Translations under genes and position numbers: made by a program
Notes under the pieces: generated by a model
Seen by the model: only the letters and a program-made list of their open reading frames with translations
What the model was told of the DNA's origin: nothing
Database searches by the model: none
Source: Rhyacichthys aspro
Taxonomy: Eukaryota > Chordata > Actinopteri > Gobiiformes > Rhyacichthyidae
Length of the DNA: 64,000 nt
Direction: 5' to 3'
NCBI GenBank assembly: GCA_036850595.1
Contig: CM072156.1
Coordinates: 16,750,326 to 16,814,325 of the forward strand
Shown here: piece after piece, positions 1 to 12,712 of the stretch
Layout: each line of letters begins with the position of its first letter
Position numbering within the stretch: position 1 is the stretch's first letter

Positions 1-234
1 TGACTATAATTAAGAATATAACTGCATCAATAACAATCCTTGTTCAGAGACCCATGTGTTAAAACAAAATAAATCTGAGCAAACTTTTTGTATGCAGCAT
101 TTCATATTAACATCAATAGTTCATCATTAAATTGTTAGTTTTCTTTTGTTCCTTTATAGTTTCTTTCATTCGATTTAACATTTTTGGAAACAGAATGCAT
201 GTTTCGGTTCACTTCAGTCAGACTAAGCTCTTAC

Positions 235-1652
235 CCATGAAGGCTCCAACATTACCAATCAGGCTGAACAGGCAGCTCTCAGGAGGGTACGAACCACACT
301 TACTGTAAGACACAAAACAGACTCCGTATTAAATGGTAGAAGATTAACTAATGCCTTCTTAACTCAATCCTAATACCATCTGTCTCTGTTTATGCCTTAA
401 CTGGTTTGCACATTGGCCAACATTAAGAATATTGACTACTTTGTGAACACGACGATCTTATTGGCACTAAGATTAGGTCTTCTTCTCAGGGACGTATAAA
501 TAAATAACTTATAAAATAAAACCAGACTTGGATCTTTTCTCTGGCATGTACAGAAAAAAAAGCCAGCAAGTCTCATGATCCTTTTTCACAAGGAGCTCTT
601 TTGTACATGTGAGTGGCCAGAGGCTGATTTGCAGATTAAACAAATACAGTCAATGCAAATGTGGACTGCCACAGAGCCACAGAAAAACAAGGAGCAAATT
701 TGTGCCTTGGGCGATTTGCTGACACAGACTGTATTTGGTAGAAACATTAACTAGGTGTTGACCAAACCTGATGAGCGGTATGTCCTGGATGGTGCAACAC
801 GTCTTGGGGAAGCCTGGACGGGGAAGCTCCTCTATGCATGTGACATTGTATGACCTGTCGGAGGGAGTTAAGACATACATTCAGCTCAGTTTCAAGAGAG
901 TTTTTGAAGAAGATGAATGTCCTGGTATCTCAAAATGTTGTTTTATAGTGTCTTCTCACATCCTAAAGAAGAAAACCACTCACCAGTTCTCCACAGGACA
1001 AACATGGTGATTCATCACAGCCATGGCGTAGCTGCAGGATTAAAAACACACCATAAGTCAAAGCAAGAAATGGCAAATGTCACACATAGCGCCGTGACTC
1101 ATAGAGCGAGCTGTCGGGGAGACGAGACAGCACGCGGCTTAAGTCGGACAGTCATTCAGGAGGATGGAGTAGCCAGGATGTGTGAAGATCCACATTTGTA
1201 CAGTGTGAAGTATACAAAGATCTGAAATGCATGGTTGTACATTCAAAAAACAACAGTCAGGACTGTCTTGCTCCAGGGTTTAACCATTTTTTTGGTCAGT
1301 GTACTTTCTATACAGAGAGGCAACAATATCCTTCAAACTAAAACTTTCCAGGGCAAAACTCATTATTTCCCGAGCAATGGGACACTGTATTGAATTTTAA
1401 TGATTTGCCGGCCCCACATTTTGATGTAAAAAGTTACATAGTGTTTCATAGCTTTTATGATGAGAATATACTGTACAAACACAGTATATATAATGCTGTG
1501 TTATTATCATCAGTCAAATTCGTTTAAAAATGAAGTTTGTTTTAGTTAGCATGCCTTATTGTTGGAATATTGTAAGATTTGACTTACACTATCCATATTC
1601 CTGTGATGGAGAAGGCAGACAGGCTGACAGGCAGGACGATCCAGGCAGTCAT
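235..1652 (-). CDS. tmem150a: Transmembrane protein 150A, 5' part (partial gene)
   Basis: Four coding exons on the minus strand: 1588-1652 (starts ATG, residues MTAWIVLPVSLSAFSITG), 984-1031 (YAMAVMNHHVCPVENW), 768-854 (SYNVTCIEELP, then KTCCTIQDIPLI) and 235-302 (KCGSYPPESCLFSLIGN). All junctions are GT-AG and the phases agree (2, 2, 2, then 1). The order and motifs match the N-terminal third of vertebrate TMEM150A, a multi-pass DRAM/FRAG1-family membrane protein. In mammals TMEM150A is reported to modulate plasma-membrane phosphoinositide 4-kinase (PI4KA/EFR3) complexes. The first exon encodes a hydrophobic first membrane segment, and a Cys-containing extracellular loop follows. The remaining exons should lie beyond the left edge; nothing resembling them is seen at positions 1-234. 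The fish paralogue (a or b copy) cannot be decided. The gene is head-to-head with kcnv2. Confidence 0.88.
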
Positions 1653-4600
1653 TGGGCTGGCAGTGAGCAGACGTTGTCCCGAGCATGGGGTGAGAGGGGG
1701 GGCTTCGGGCCGGAGAGGTGACACAACACGAGGGATCAGGTGGGTGGGGTGGGTGAGGGTGTGGGGTTACTAACACACAGGGGAACACACAGGGGGAGGC
1801 ATGAGAGGACAGAGGGGGAACGGCACAGCTCTTCTGCTCCAGAGAGCCCTGCGACCAGCACCAACCTGGAGAAAGACAGGATTTGGTTACGTTAACAGTG
1901 ACTCGAGAATAAGAGCTGGCATCTATAAATTAAAGATTCAATTCAAATTAAATTATGGTAGAGATGTATTGGAAAATCATATTATCGATTGACTCGAAAG
2001 TTTTTGTGTAGCCAAGGCCTTGAAAAGCTTTAAAGTGATATATAATTATTTGCTATTTGCTAATACTGAAATCTCAAATATGTCTTTCCTAACACATAAT
2101 TACACTGATAAACACAGAATAGCAAGCTTTATGTTAAACAGTGAAGCTGCCAAAGGCTTTGTCGGGGCAAAAGATCCAGGACTTAGTCAAGGTCAGCTTT
2201 GTGGTGGAGGGAGGCATGGGGCAACACAAGCTGATCGCTTTACAACGTGTACAGTTACAAGTATGTCCTCTGGCCAGCAGGCAATACACAGAGGAAAAAA
2301 AACAATCTCTGGAAAGAAAAATAAGTGCATGTGTGGGAAAACTAAGTTCACTGTATTCAACATAACAGTTTGTTTTATCAAATTAGTTTAACTCTTTATT
2401 GGGAAATCAGACATCTAAGACTAATCCTTTACCTTCTGATTCTGTTACACATAATACTAACAGCATTTAACCCCTGTGATGAAAGATTTCATTTTAGACA
2501 ACCTAATCAATAAACAGAACAGAACGACTCATTCTTGAGTTGATTTGTGCAAGGTCAGCAGCAGGTGTACTGTAAACAGGATGTAATTTGAAAGGAAGCA
2601 TTTTAGTGTGATTAAGGGTTAGGAGAAGGCTGTTTGGGACAGAGTGGTCATTATGAGACCCCCTACTATAGAAGACAATGAATCACCACCCCCATCTGCT
2701 ACATTACTACTCCATCTGCACTCAGCATTCAACAAACAGACTTTTCGCCGCCATGGATAATGGACATTTGGTCTGAGCTTCAATTTTCTTTAAAAAAATG
2801 GTTTGATAGACAGGAATAATACAACATTGACATTGACTACTGCAATATGTTGTTGATAAAATAAACATTACATTTTGCGCAGCCTTGCTATAACACTGGT
2901 ATACTGAAGTTCCCTATAAAGTAAAACATATAAACAGAATACAGATCCAAGATAATCTGTAGGAAACAACTAAATATAAATTAAAAGGTGGCATTTGGGG
3001 GTACAGCTATATGTAAGTGGTATATCCAAGTTTAACTGTGAGTCAAATCAATGGAGAATTTCAGGCCCAAAGTCAGAAAATATGATCTCACAAACCTAAA
3101 TGTTGATCTTTTACAATTATTGCAATACATCATTTTCATTACATTTAGTATTACATTACAGGTCAATTGATATGTACAAGTTCACTATTAGGCTACAGGA
3201 AAGCTAGGCTAAAGGTCAGAAATTTGCTTTGATAAACATGAAAACAAACTGTCTGGATTGTTTTTTTCAGTGTTTTTTGTATCTATAGAGGCAGGATAGT
3301 AACAGAAAACTATTACTAGGCCCTAAATCGACCCTGTTTGCATTCCCAGCATAAAAACAGTCCAAAAGGAGCACGCAGCAAAGATAGTTAAGATTTGTGT
3401 AGTTGATGTTGATGTATGAGGAGCCAGCAGCACAAACACCCTCACTTACCCGCAGCCATTCAAACGAAACAGCCCTAGTACACTTTGCCCTATAAGTGCA
3501 ATATTACCACGTTATAAATACCCCCTCTACGTTGATGCTTTTATATTAAGCTACTGTCATATTTTTACCCGAGTTGCACAACTGTCTGCCGTAAACCGGA
3601 GCCATTAGGACCCGTTATCCGGGTTAGCTTCATGCTAACTAGCCGGCGAGCCTGCACTCCACCAGCTGTCTTCACTTGACACTTGCCCGCGTCTTAATTT
3701 CCGCAAACCTAAGTGACAAGACCCCCAACAATACGCCTTTAGAGCACAAAATTTACAAAGATTTACAACATTACCAGGGCCCACAAATGATGGGACACCT
3801 ACCTAGAATCGGCAACTCCCAGCCCAGATCTCAACAACCTTGGTTTCTCTTTAAAACAGAGGCGATTTCTTTGTAGATGGTACTCACCGCAAAATAACAT
3901 CCGTCTGGGAGTTTCACAATAAGATATTCTGTGGACAGGCCAACAAGCATATCTTTGTTTGTTTTTTAACCCCAAAATGTCAATTAATCAACAATGAATC
4001 AAAAATCAAAGATTTTTCGGTGACATTTTATGTTATGTTTGGTATATTCATTTGTTTTAGCTGTTTGTAGTTCTATGTTCGACTGTAGTTTCTAGTCTAT
4101 GTTTTATTTTGGAGAGATTATGTATTTTTTGATATAATTCGGTAGCTCTCAGTGGTTGTTTTTTATTTTTTCACACAGCACACAATGCCATAAAAAATAC
4201 CTTAATATTACTCCACTGTTTGTGCAAGTGCAACTCCGTTTTAGTTGCTTTTCTAAAGTTACAAAAAACAAAAACAAAAAAAAAAAAGGAATTTGGCCTG
4301 TTTTTTGTTTTTTTTTGTTTTTTTCTCGAAAGGTAGATGTGTTATTTGGGCTGGAAAACACCCGTCTGATCTGGCATCCCTGCCTGTTGGGTTGAGACTG
4401 AGCACTGAACTTTGTAATTGTGAGTAATAAAGTGAATGTCCCATTAAAATGATATAACTTATAAAATATTACAGTAACAGAACATGTTGTTGCTGTGTAA
4501 ATTGTTTAAGTGTGGTCTACTTTATGGCTGCTGTGTTGCTACAGGTGAGAGCAAGAAAAACAGGTGCTGTGTTTAAGACACGTCTTTAGACCTTAGACCA

Positions 4601-6460
4601 GTATTAACATAAAGTCTAAAAATCAAATTAAATTCATTTTTTGATTAATTCTTCAATCAATATACAATAACTATCTTGCCATACAGTTTTTATTGTGAGA
4701 GTGTCACTTTTCTACATAATAGCCTACTGTGATACCAGTCAGATGATTCCTTCCCTTCATCCGCATAGATCAGGTTCAACGGTCAGATTATTGTTACAGA
4801 ACACAATCTGTGTTTGGATTTCCATCTGTAAATAAGAGGGAGTGGGTATGACATAAAGATTTGTAGACCTACAGGAAGGATTATAATCTACATTCTAAGC
4901 TGCTTTGAAGAGACTACATTTGATCCGTAAACCTTGGAAACAACAGTGGCTGACAGGAAATGGGAGGCCTTAAGACCAGATGATATTACTGTAATTCTTT
5001 TGAAATTATGTAGATGTCAATTAATGTCTGTACATTGTAATCTGTCTTTCAGAGCTTTTTCAGTACAGGAATACTTGTTGATTCATTCCACATAAGAAAA
5101 GATAAGGTAAGCTTTGTCACATGCACAGTAATCAGGTTTACTTGTGTTTACACAATACACACAATATAAACATTTATCCCTTTAAATAGCAAAACTAGGA
5201 ATAAAAACTATGTATGTATACCCAGCTGTAAGGTGTAGTGCTTGCAATCTAAAATTTAAATTGTGCCACATGGCATTAAAATGTCCAGTTTTACATATAG
5301 AGCAATGTATGTAAATATTGTAATGCATTAGACCTGATTGGAAATCGATTAAATTCCATTTCTAAAGACAACAGTGGCCTTTTTTTCTAATCTTGGTAAG
5401 AAGCCACTTGATGCTTTCCATACACATTTTACTGACTTTATACTAGACTTTTGTCTGAGGGTGGTTTGCATGGCAAATCCAGTTCATCTCCTGTTCTTAT
5501 GACACACTACACTAATAAGACTAGCTTAAGTCTGGAAGCTCTATTTAAATGTCACTGCTTTAGCGTCTTAAACCCTTAATTATTTTAACAAGACAGCTGG
5601 GTTGGTGCCAGAAAGGTGAATAGGGTGAAAAGTGCCTAGTCAGTCCTTCTATAGGAAACATTGTCAGCAAAAGGTTGGTTAAGCAGGGTTAGAACTGCAG
5701 ATTCAAACACACAGTTATGTTTAAGACTTGACCTTATTTTGAGAAGAATTTACTGTTTTTGGTGCTTGTGTTATATCCAACAATCTATAGTCTACAGTCA
5801 AGACTTCTTGACCTGCTTCTTACATTTCCTGTCGTCCAAACACACAGAGAGACACCATATCCACTTTTACAAAAGAAATGGAAAGGCTTAAAAACTGTGA
5901 ACCCAAATGATACAATTCATGGTCAATAATTTAAAAGATTTTTTTTTGTATGATTACAAATCATTATAGTATCCTTTAGCTCAGATAAAAAAAAGGAAAA
6001 AAAGTACCATGACACGCAATGGTATTTTTCAATCATGGTCTTCCTATATGACTTCCTTTGAATAATCTGTGGGGATTGCAAGAAGATTAATGCATGACAG
6101 AGTGTTTATGCATTCAAGAAGAGATGTGAGTTAAAAGTATAACATGGATAATTATACAGATTGTTTTAACATAAAAAACTCAACACTTTTACTAGTTTAA
6201 CTTTTCTCTATGAAAAGGTGCATTTATGAAGGGCATTTGTTGAGCCATGCCCAACAGCCAATGCCATGTCTGACAGGCAGCTCAGGAGGGGATAATGGTA
6301 TTTAGATGTCCTGTAAGCACACGGATCCTCTCAGTCAGCAACATTAATGGGGCCATGAGGCATCCTGTTGATGTCCTCCGTGCTTAGGTACAGGGGTATT
6401 AGACGGCAGTAATGCTGGCAAGACTGCGTAGTGTGCCTACGGTGTAGTCTGGGGATCAAC
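1653..6460. other. Intergenic region between tmem150a and kcnv2 (divergent genes)
   Basis: About 4.8 kb separate two divergently oriented genes, and no conserved coding exon was recognised. On the minus strand, good splice donors at about 3448-3449 (GTAAGTGAG) and 3887-3889 (GTGAGTACC) lie in or beside a slightly less AT-rich stretch at about 3450-3900. Either could end a noncoding first exon of tmem150a; this is inference. A strongly A-rich then T-rich low-complexity block lies at 4261-4326. A TAA at 6410-6412 is in frame upstream of the kcnv2 start. Confidence 0.5.
4261..4326. repeat. Low-complexity A-rich/T-rich inverted block
   Basis: A run of A with scattered C (about 4261-4287) is followed by a short mixed spacer and then a run of T with scattered G (about 4300-4325). 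The two halves are roughly complementary and could pair as a hairpin. The open frames read through this block on both strands are only poly-Lys or poly-Phe and are not genes. Confidence 0.7.
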
Positions 6461-8913
6461 ATGGGGAGCACGGGCAAGGTGGTCACCTTCTTGAACCGGA
6501 GACAGAGTCTTTTCCCCAACTACAAAGTGGCAGATTCTGAAGGTAACCGAAGACCTTCAGAGATAGTTTACCCACTGGCCAAGGAAAGCTGTGTGAAGAC
6601 TTGGAACTCCTTGCAGGAACTAAGCAGAGACATCTACGACATCTATGCAGAGTATGAGGAGGAATATGATGATTATGCTCCATACAGCCAGACAAAACAA
6701 ATTTCACCATCTAAGAAGAACTACATGATTAACATCAATGTGGGAGGGAAACCCTACCAGATAGCCTATAAGATGGCTGCCAAGTACCCCAAGACTAGAA
6801 TAGGAAGACTGGCTACCTACACTGACCACAACATGAAGCTGGACCTGTGTGACGACTACATCGTGACCAACAATGAGTATTTTTTTGATCGAGATCCAGA
6901 TGTTTTCCACTGCATCTTTAACTTCTACAGGACTGGGGTACTGTGGATCAAAGACGAGCTGTGTCCACGCAACTTCTTGGAGGAGATTAACTACTGGGGT
7001 GTAAGGATCAAGAATACCAACCGCTGCTGCCGCATCTCCTTTGAGGAGAGGCAAGATGAACTGAACGAGCAGCTGAAAATCCAAAGGGAGCTGGAAGCAG
7101 AGGTGGAGATAGAGGAGAATGAGGAACTCTTTCAAGACATGTTCATTGGCCAAAGGAGACGAGCCATCTGGAACTTGATGGAGAAGCCATTTTCATCTAT
7201 TAAGGCTAAGCTTATGGCAGTGGCCTCCAGTCTGTTTGTCCTGATTTCTCTGGTGGCCATGACCTTAAATACAGTGGAGGAGATGCAGTATAGGACTCCC
7301 GCGGGTCAGCTCAGTGGGAAAACATACTGGGAATATGTGGAGTCTATGTGCATTGCCTTCTTCACCATGGAGTATATACTTCGTTTGGTTTCCACACCAG
7401 ACCTCAAATCATTTAGCAGAAGTGTTCTCAACACGGTGGACCTCATTGCCATCCTTCCATCCTATCTCCAGGGCCTCCTGGAGTTCTTTGACAGTAATGA
7501 CAACTATGTAAAGCATGAGGCTGACATGCAGGCAGTGGGGCAGGTAGGGAAGCTTGGTCAAGTCCTGCGAATAATGAGACTGATGCGCATCTTTCGTATC
7601 TTGAAGTTGGCGCGACACTCGACAGGCCTAAGGGCGTTTGGATTCACTCTGCGCCAGTGCTACCAGCAAGTTGGCTGCCTCTTTCTCTTCATTGCAATGG
7701 GAATATTCAGCTTCTCTGCTATGGTTTACACTGTGGAGCATGACATGCCACAAACAAACTTCACTAGCATACCTCATGCGTGGTGGTGGGCTGCTGTAAG
7801 TACTTTATCTCTTTTACCTGCAAGAGTAAGCGACAAGGGCTGCCCAATATGTGGATAACATATGACAGCAATATCACTGTGTGCAGTTTTTGTATTGCAA
7901 AAGCATTTCTCATGTCAAACTAACTGGACAATCAGAGGCTCAAATCACATTGTGGTGCGAGTGTGACCAAATTTAAAAGTCAGACAGTGGCACCAGTGTG
8001 ACCAGAGGAAGTGTGAGTTAGTCTAGCCCCCATATTTCTTCATTTTAAACACTGCAGGTCTTATTATAACTGCAATATTCAACAAGCACCCTGCATATGA
8101 CATGATAACTAAATTAAGTCAATTTTTTAAGGAAGCATAATGTGGCGTGTAATGTTATAACACTCCAATTGTAGCCTGCTCACAAGTCACAGCCAGGTCA
8201 AATGTGCCACTGTGCATGCCCTCTCAGCGACACCTGGAGCATGTGCAAACAAACCAAAAGCACCGTCTGTGTATTCAGTGCTTTTTACATCTCAGAAATA
8301 TAACTGAACTGAGTGAAAATGGCAGGTCCTGCTTTAAGGGTTACCTTGTGAACACTAACCTTTGCTGCTGCCACGAATAAACCAGTTAACAGGTCAATGC
8401 AGTCCCCCTACTTATTCCTACCTCTAATCCCAGGGAAGGAAATGATAATCCTTATAATCAGAGTAATGGGCTCCTGCCATGGTGCACAAGCAGTGTGTGT
8501 GTTATTTCTTGGCCTCAAAAAAAGTGAATATACTTTACAATCTGTTCTGTCTCTGACCACAGTTACAACATTAATCAACAGTACGTATCAGCCTAATACT
8601 AATGGTCATCAAGTCAGTGTAGTATGGGTTGTGATTTACTGAGTTCTTCTTTTTCTATTTACAGGTCAGCATCTCCACTGTGGGCTATGGAGACGTCTAC
8701 CCAGAAACCATACTGGGCCGTATCTTTGCTTTCGTCTGCATTGCTTTTGGAATTATCCTCAATGGCCTGCCTATATCAATCCTCTTCAATAAATTCTCAG
8801 ACTATTACTCAAAACTTAAGTCCAATCAGTACACAGCCTCCCTGAGGAAACGGGGAAAAATTAGATTTGTCAAGAGGACAGTAAAATCACTCAATAATGT
8901 CTTGGGCAAATAG
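6461..8913 (+). CDS. kcnv2: Voltage-gated potassium channel modifier subunit Kv8.2 (KCNV2)
   Basis: Two exons, 6461-7795 (445 codons) and 8665-8913, with donor GTAAGT and acceptor ACAG, give a 527-residue protein. The T1 tetramerisation domain spans about residues 88-192 (NVGGKPYQ, then DEYFFDRD-like NEYFFDRD). S1 starts near 250. S4 is at about 365-386 with Arg at 370, 373, 376 and 379. The selectivity filter STVGYGD is at 449-455, at the start of exon 2. S6 carries LNGLPISIL, so the PVP hinge of conducting Kv channels is replaced by PIS, as in Kv8.2. In the known family this electrically silent subunit joins Kv2 subunits in photoreceptors and shapes their resting current; human KCNV2 loss causes cone dystrophy with supernormal rod response. 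The start is the first ATG after an in-frame TAA at 6410. The fish a/b paralogue is not resolved. Confidence 0.95.
8254..8336 (-). repeat. Interspersed repeat fragment, copy 1 (kcnv2 intron)
   Basis: This stretch is the reverse complement of 11519-11588 at clearly more than chance identity. Shared blocks include GCAGGACCTGCCA, GAGATGTAAAAAG and CTGAATACACAGACGG. It lies in kcnv2 intron 1. The family was not identified. Confidence 0.7.
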
Positions 8914-9091
8914 CGCTGATGTGACATTTTCTGCAAATGACATGTTTACAAAGCTGTGTGGTGAAGTTGGTAAAGATAAGAGCAAGGAGGATCTGCTGTT
9001 TTTATGCTTTACCTGCTTTACTAGATGTGTTGAAGTGCTAAATTCTGCTGCTTATTGTTGACTAAATAACATTATGTTTGATTCTGTTTTT

Positions 9092-9097
9092 AATAAA
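9092..9097 (+). terminator. Polyadenylation signal AATAAA of kcnv2
   Basis: Canonical AATAAA about 180 bases after the kcnv2 stop codon, followed by TG/T-rich sequence; the likely 3' end of the transcript. Confidence 0.7.
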
Positions 9098-9269
9098 CAT
9101 TGTATGCTCATAAATGTTTTGTCCTAATTAAAGACGTCAGCTTCTTTAAAACCAAAAGACAGCAATACAGTAAATGCAGACTGACTCACAAGGGACATCT
9201 TCTGGGTGATCTGTGGTATTGCCAGATAAATGCTGCGTGTTTTAAATGCATTAAGTAAGTGACCTGCAG

Positions 9270-9700
9270 ATTAGATCAGATTATATTATATTACACTTTA
9301 TTGATCCCACAATGGGGAAATTCACATGTGATGAGCTGGCAGTTCACATATAGTGTAAAAATTGTGTTGGAAAATATGTAAAGACAGCATGCAGTAAAAA
9401 TACAGTATTTACACAGACTTGAGGACAAATTTTAATTACAGAATATAAAAAATATAAAGAAACTTTAAATGGTGCAACCAGGTCAATATAAATGAGCAAG
9501 ATTTTAAAAAGAACTCACCATGTACGTATTTACAATGGGATTACAGGAGGAAACATATTACATGGATCAATATACATGTGAGACATACATTCTAATGGCA
9601 GTTGGCAGGAAGGACCAGCGTGGTATTTTACTTAAGAGATTTTTTGAGTAGATTATTTTCATTACGTACTCGGATATCAATCTGTTTTGTTGTTGTGCCT
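9270..9700. mobile_element. Degenerate teleost retroelement tail (probable)
   Basis: Contains CACTTTATTGATCCC and GGGGAAATTCAC near 9293-9326, a sequence pattern repeated many times in teleost genomes at the ends of non-LTR-type elements. Further on, GGCAGGAAGGACCAGCGTGG near 9604 also resembles that consensus. The copy is old and has no open reading frame. Assignment is from memory of the family pattern, not from a search. Confidence 0.45.
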
Positions 9701-10003
9701 CATTGGCAAAGGTCACCCACATTATTATTATAATTTTTAATTTAACTAACTGCAGTTATATTTTTGTTTCCTACTGAAGTCACTCATTTAGATAAATTCT
9801 ACACATACTTTTTAAAATCTTTGAAAAAAGATATTTGCACCTCTGCACTCAGAAAAAACTTCAAACTGTCCACTTGGAGGCAGCATTGTCACACAGGCAG
9901 CATGGTTTGCCATAAAACCTCGAAGAAGACGTCTCCTCCCACAATCCTCTGCGGTGGGAAAGTCACCTCTGCTGCTAAACAACTGACTAAAATATCAACC
10001 ACA

Positions 10004-11923
10004 ATGGCTCCGCCAGTCGCTGTATCTCCTTTGATTAAGGTTTGTGACGCAGAACACACCATAAAACAACTTATTAGCAGTTCATATTTGTTTTGCCTTT
10101 GCGAAGTAACCCTCATGCTAACCTGCTAAACACAGCAATAGCCATCATGCTAACTTGGATCGTACAAGGTGTTCTTGTCAATACATTGTCATTTGACCAC
10201 TTTTACCCAGTTATTGACATTACTGGTTCAATAATGTGCACTTCGTGATCTTTAACATTACAAATTCACTGAGTAGTAGCCAACAGATAAGATGGCTCCA
10301 TTGATCAAACTAATGAACCCGTGTTACCATTCATTAAGCTAGCGTCACCAATAAGCTATTAGAAAGTATGCTGCAGCTCCATGAGTGGCTTTTGGGAAAC
10401 CAATGGAATGAACACTCAATATTATTTTTTATTACTAGAAAAGACCAGCTAATAATGAAGTTTGCATTTATAAGTCTAGTAAGTCGTTTTGCCTTTTTAT
10501 TATGACACAGTCTAAAGAAATAATAAGTTTTGCCCCCACAATGTGCAAGTAAAAACAATTTCAGAGATAATGATTAAAACGAATTATGTGCCAAGTCCGT
10601 GAATTTACCGATATTTCTGCATAAGAAATACATTGTTGAAATTTATTACATGAAACCATTTTACTATCATGTTTTTTTTTCTCAATACAGACGGCAAGGT
10701 ATTCAGCTCTGATCGCTGGCATCATCTATGGCAAAAGGAGATATGGTGAGTGCTCTCTAAAGTGTTACTCTATTTTAATGGCAAAATACCTGTTAGGGAG
10801 TATTTGAGCTGCCCTCAGAGCTGGGAAGAGTCACATGACAAAGACAGGCTGGAGACTTTCTGGATGTCTTGGCAGGAGAGGTTCATTGACTATCAACACA
10901 ACACTCAGCAGCTGAGTTATCTGTGTGACATTGGCCTTGATGTAGCGGGAATAAGCTATACATTTAGACATTTAACATTAAACTTTACTCACCAGGTTCC
11001 GTCTCATAATATATTTGTTTCTCTAAGTACCACCTACATACACAGTAATGATTATAGACATAAAATGGGTCTAAAGTGGGTTAATACAGTTTAAGTGCTT
11101 CTTGTAGGACTTGAATGGGTCAAGGGCAGGTTTAGTTTGATTTTAACAAGCATTATGGTGGTTAAGTTGGCCTTTGTAAGGTTTTCCTAGATTTTAGTTG
11201 GACTTTACCAGGTTCTAAATAGTTTCAGTTAGACATTAATAGATTTTTTTTCTATTTTAGCTGGACTTTAATTGCCTCAAGTGTAGTTGGTTTTTATTTA
11301 GACAAAATTAATTGGATTATGATCTAGGTGGTCTCTCTCTGGTGGAGGATAATGTAGCTGCATAAAAACAAATACAGCTTGGGCATTTTTAATTTCAGTC
11401 TAAAAAAGAAAAATTCTTAGTCCCTGTGTACCACTCACATAAGCCAGAGTTTGAGAACCATTGATTTAGACTTTACATTTAGGCTGTACATGAAGGGATG
11501 AGTAAAATTCCAGCCATGTTAAAGCAGGACCTGCCAGTTTACATTACTGAGATGTAAAAAGTACTGAATACACAGACGGCACTTTTGGTAATTTTTTTTT
11601 TGAATATTATTCATACTCTATTAACACGTAAATTATGATTGTTATTGATTTAAATTGATTTTGCTCAGATCACCTGAAGCCCATCGCTGCAGAGGAAAGG
11701 CGGATAGAGGAAGAAGAGAAAAAGGTCCGTGAGGAACAGGAGCGCATTGCCAAGCAGCTAGCAGAAGGTAGAAAACCCATCACACAATGCTTTTTCAAAA
11801 ATGACCTACATTGCCGTTACAATATATCATCATATATTCATAGTATTGATTAGCTGCATGTGTATCATAATGTACTAAAGTCACATTCTTCTTACAGCGA
11901 GCGAAGACACCATTTTGAAATAA
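10004..11923 (+). CDS. atp5me: Mitochondrial ATP synthase subunit e
   Basis: Four small exons, 10004-10039, 10691-10745, 11669-11767 and 11898-11923, join in phase into 71 codons plus stop (human subunit e has 69 residues). Exon 1 encodes MAPPVAVSPLIK. Exon 2 encodes TARYSALIAGIIYGKRRY and includes the GxxxG motif (Gly22, Gly26) used for subunit e/g contact in the membrane. Exon 3 is a charged coiled coil rich in Glu, Lys and Arg. Exon 4 ends with DTILK, close to the human C-terminus. The protein is a peripheral-stalk subunit in the F1Fo membrane part that supports dimerisation of ATP synthase and cristae shape. The gene is too finely split to appear as a long open frame. In human it lies on 4p16.3, as does IDUA. 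Confidence 0.93.
11131..11286 (+). repeat. Degenerate 31-bp minisatellite in atp5me intron 2
   Basis: Cores of the form TTTAGTTGGACTTTAACAGG recur with starts near 11131, 11162, 11193, 11224 and 11256, a period of 31-32 bases. A weaker unit may precede at about 11100 and another may follow at about 11281. The units differ from one another by several substitutions, so the array is old. Confidence 0.65.
11519..11588 (+). repeat. Interspersed repeat fragment, copy 2 (atp5me intron)
   Basis: Inverted partner of 8254-8336, lying in atp5me intron 2 about 230 bases after the minisatellite. See the entry for copy 1 for the shared blocks. The two copies are about 3.2 kb apart in opposite orientation. 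Confidence 0.7.
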
Positions 11924-12027
11924 AGCTGCTTGAAGATGTCCACCTATTTGTGCAATTTTCCTGAGTCTGTTTTGCCTTTGGTTCACTCTTACACATTAGA
12001 CAACACCTTTCTGTTTACACGACATGA

Positions 12028-12033
12028 ATTAAA
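12028..12033 (+). terminator. Polyadenylation signal ATTAAA of atp5me (alternative AATAAA at 12093-12098)
   Basis: ATTAAA lies about 105 bases after the atp5me stop codon, and a canonical AATAAA follows at 12093-12098. Either or both may be used. Confidence 0.5.
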
Positions 12034-12712
12034 GCTCCTTTCACTTCATGTAATGTTGCAAATATAAATGCATCAGTTAAGTTCATGTTTGTAATAAAAT
12101 AATGTGAACAGAATTACACCATCTCTGTACATTTGCTTGTTTATCCACATGTGACCTTTGGATATAACTTGTGCTCTCTCAGCATAGATGAAATGAATAA
12201 TAAAATAACTTAAATTCAGATTTTTGTTTGACTGCTGTTCTTGCTTTTTTTCCCTTTGTTTCAGACAATACAAATACAGTTCGTATATTTCTGTTTCTTG
12301 TTTACTACATCATTAATCTGGTTCTCGGGTGTTTTGTTCAGTTTAAACAAGAAAAAAGAAGACCCTACATAACTAGACTTGTTTAGCTGGATTACTTTCT
12401 GTACAGCCAGTGTGTGTCTAACAGGACCAGACAAACTGCTGATTTTTGGAGGTACAACTGACCACATGACTCATTTTTGTTCAACATAAAATATGGTAAC
12501 TGCTTTAGTCTGTGAAACAATACAAAGGGATGTTTACCGTTCTAGTATTTGTGAACAAATTTGAGAAATAGCAATTAACAAAAATGTATAGCTATAAATA
12601 TGCAACATCTATTCTGATGTGCATTTAAATGTTTTATAGGTAGCCTCTTTCCCAGCATCTTTATATAGCTATTGGCTTTGTGTATATATAGACAGCCACA
12701 ACAATAGTACAA

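Noticed and set aside
4149..4444. Short frames on both strands rich in Phe and Lys
   Set aside because: Produced by the A-rich/T-rich low-complexity block.
6704..7153. 149-codon minus-strand frame
   Set aside because: It is the antisense shadow of the conserved T1 domain of kcnv2.
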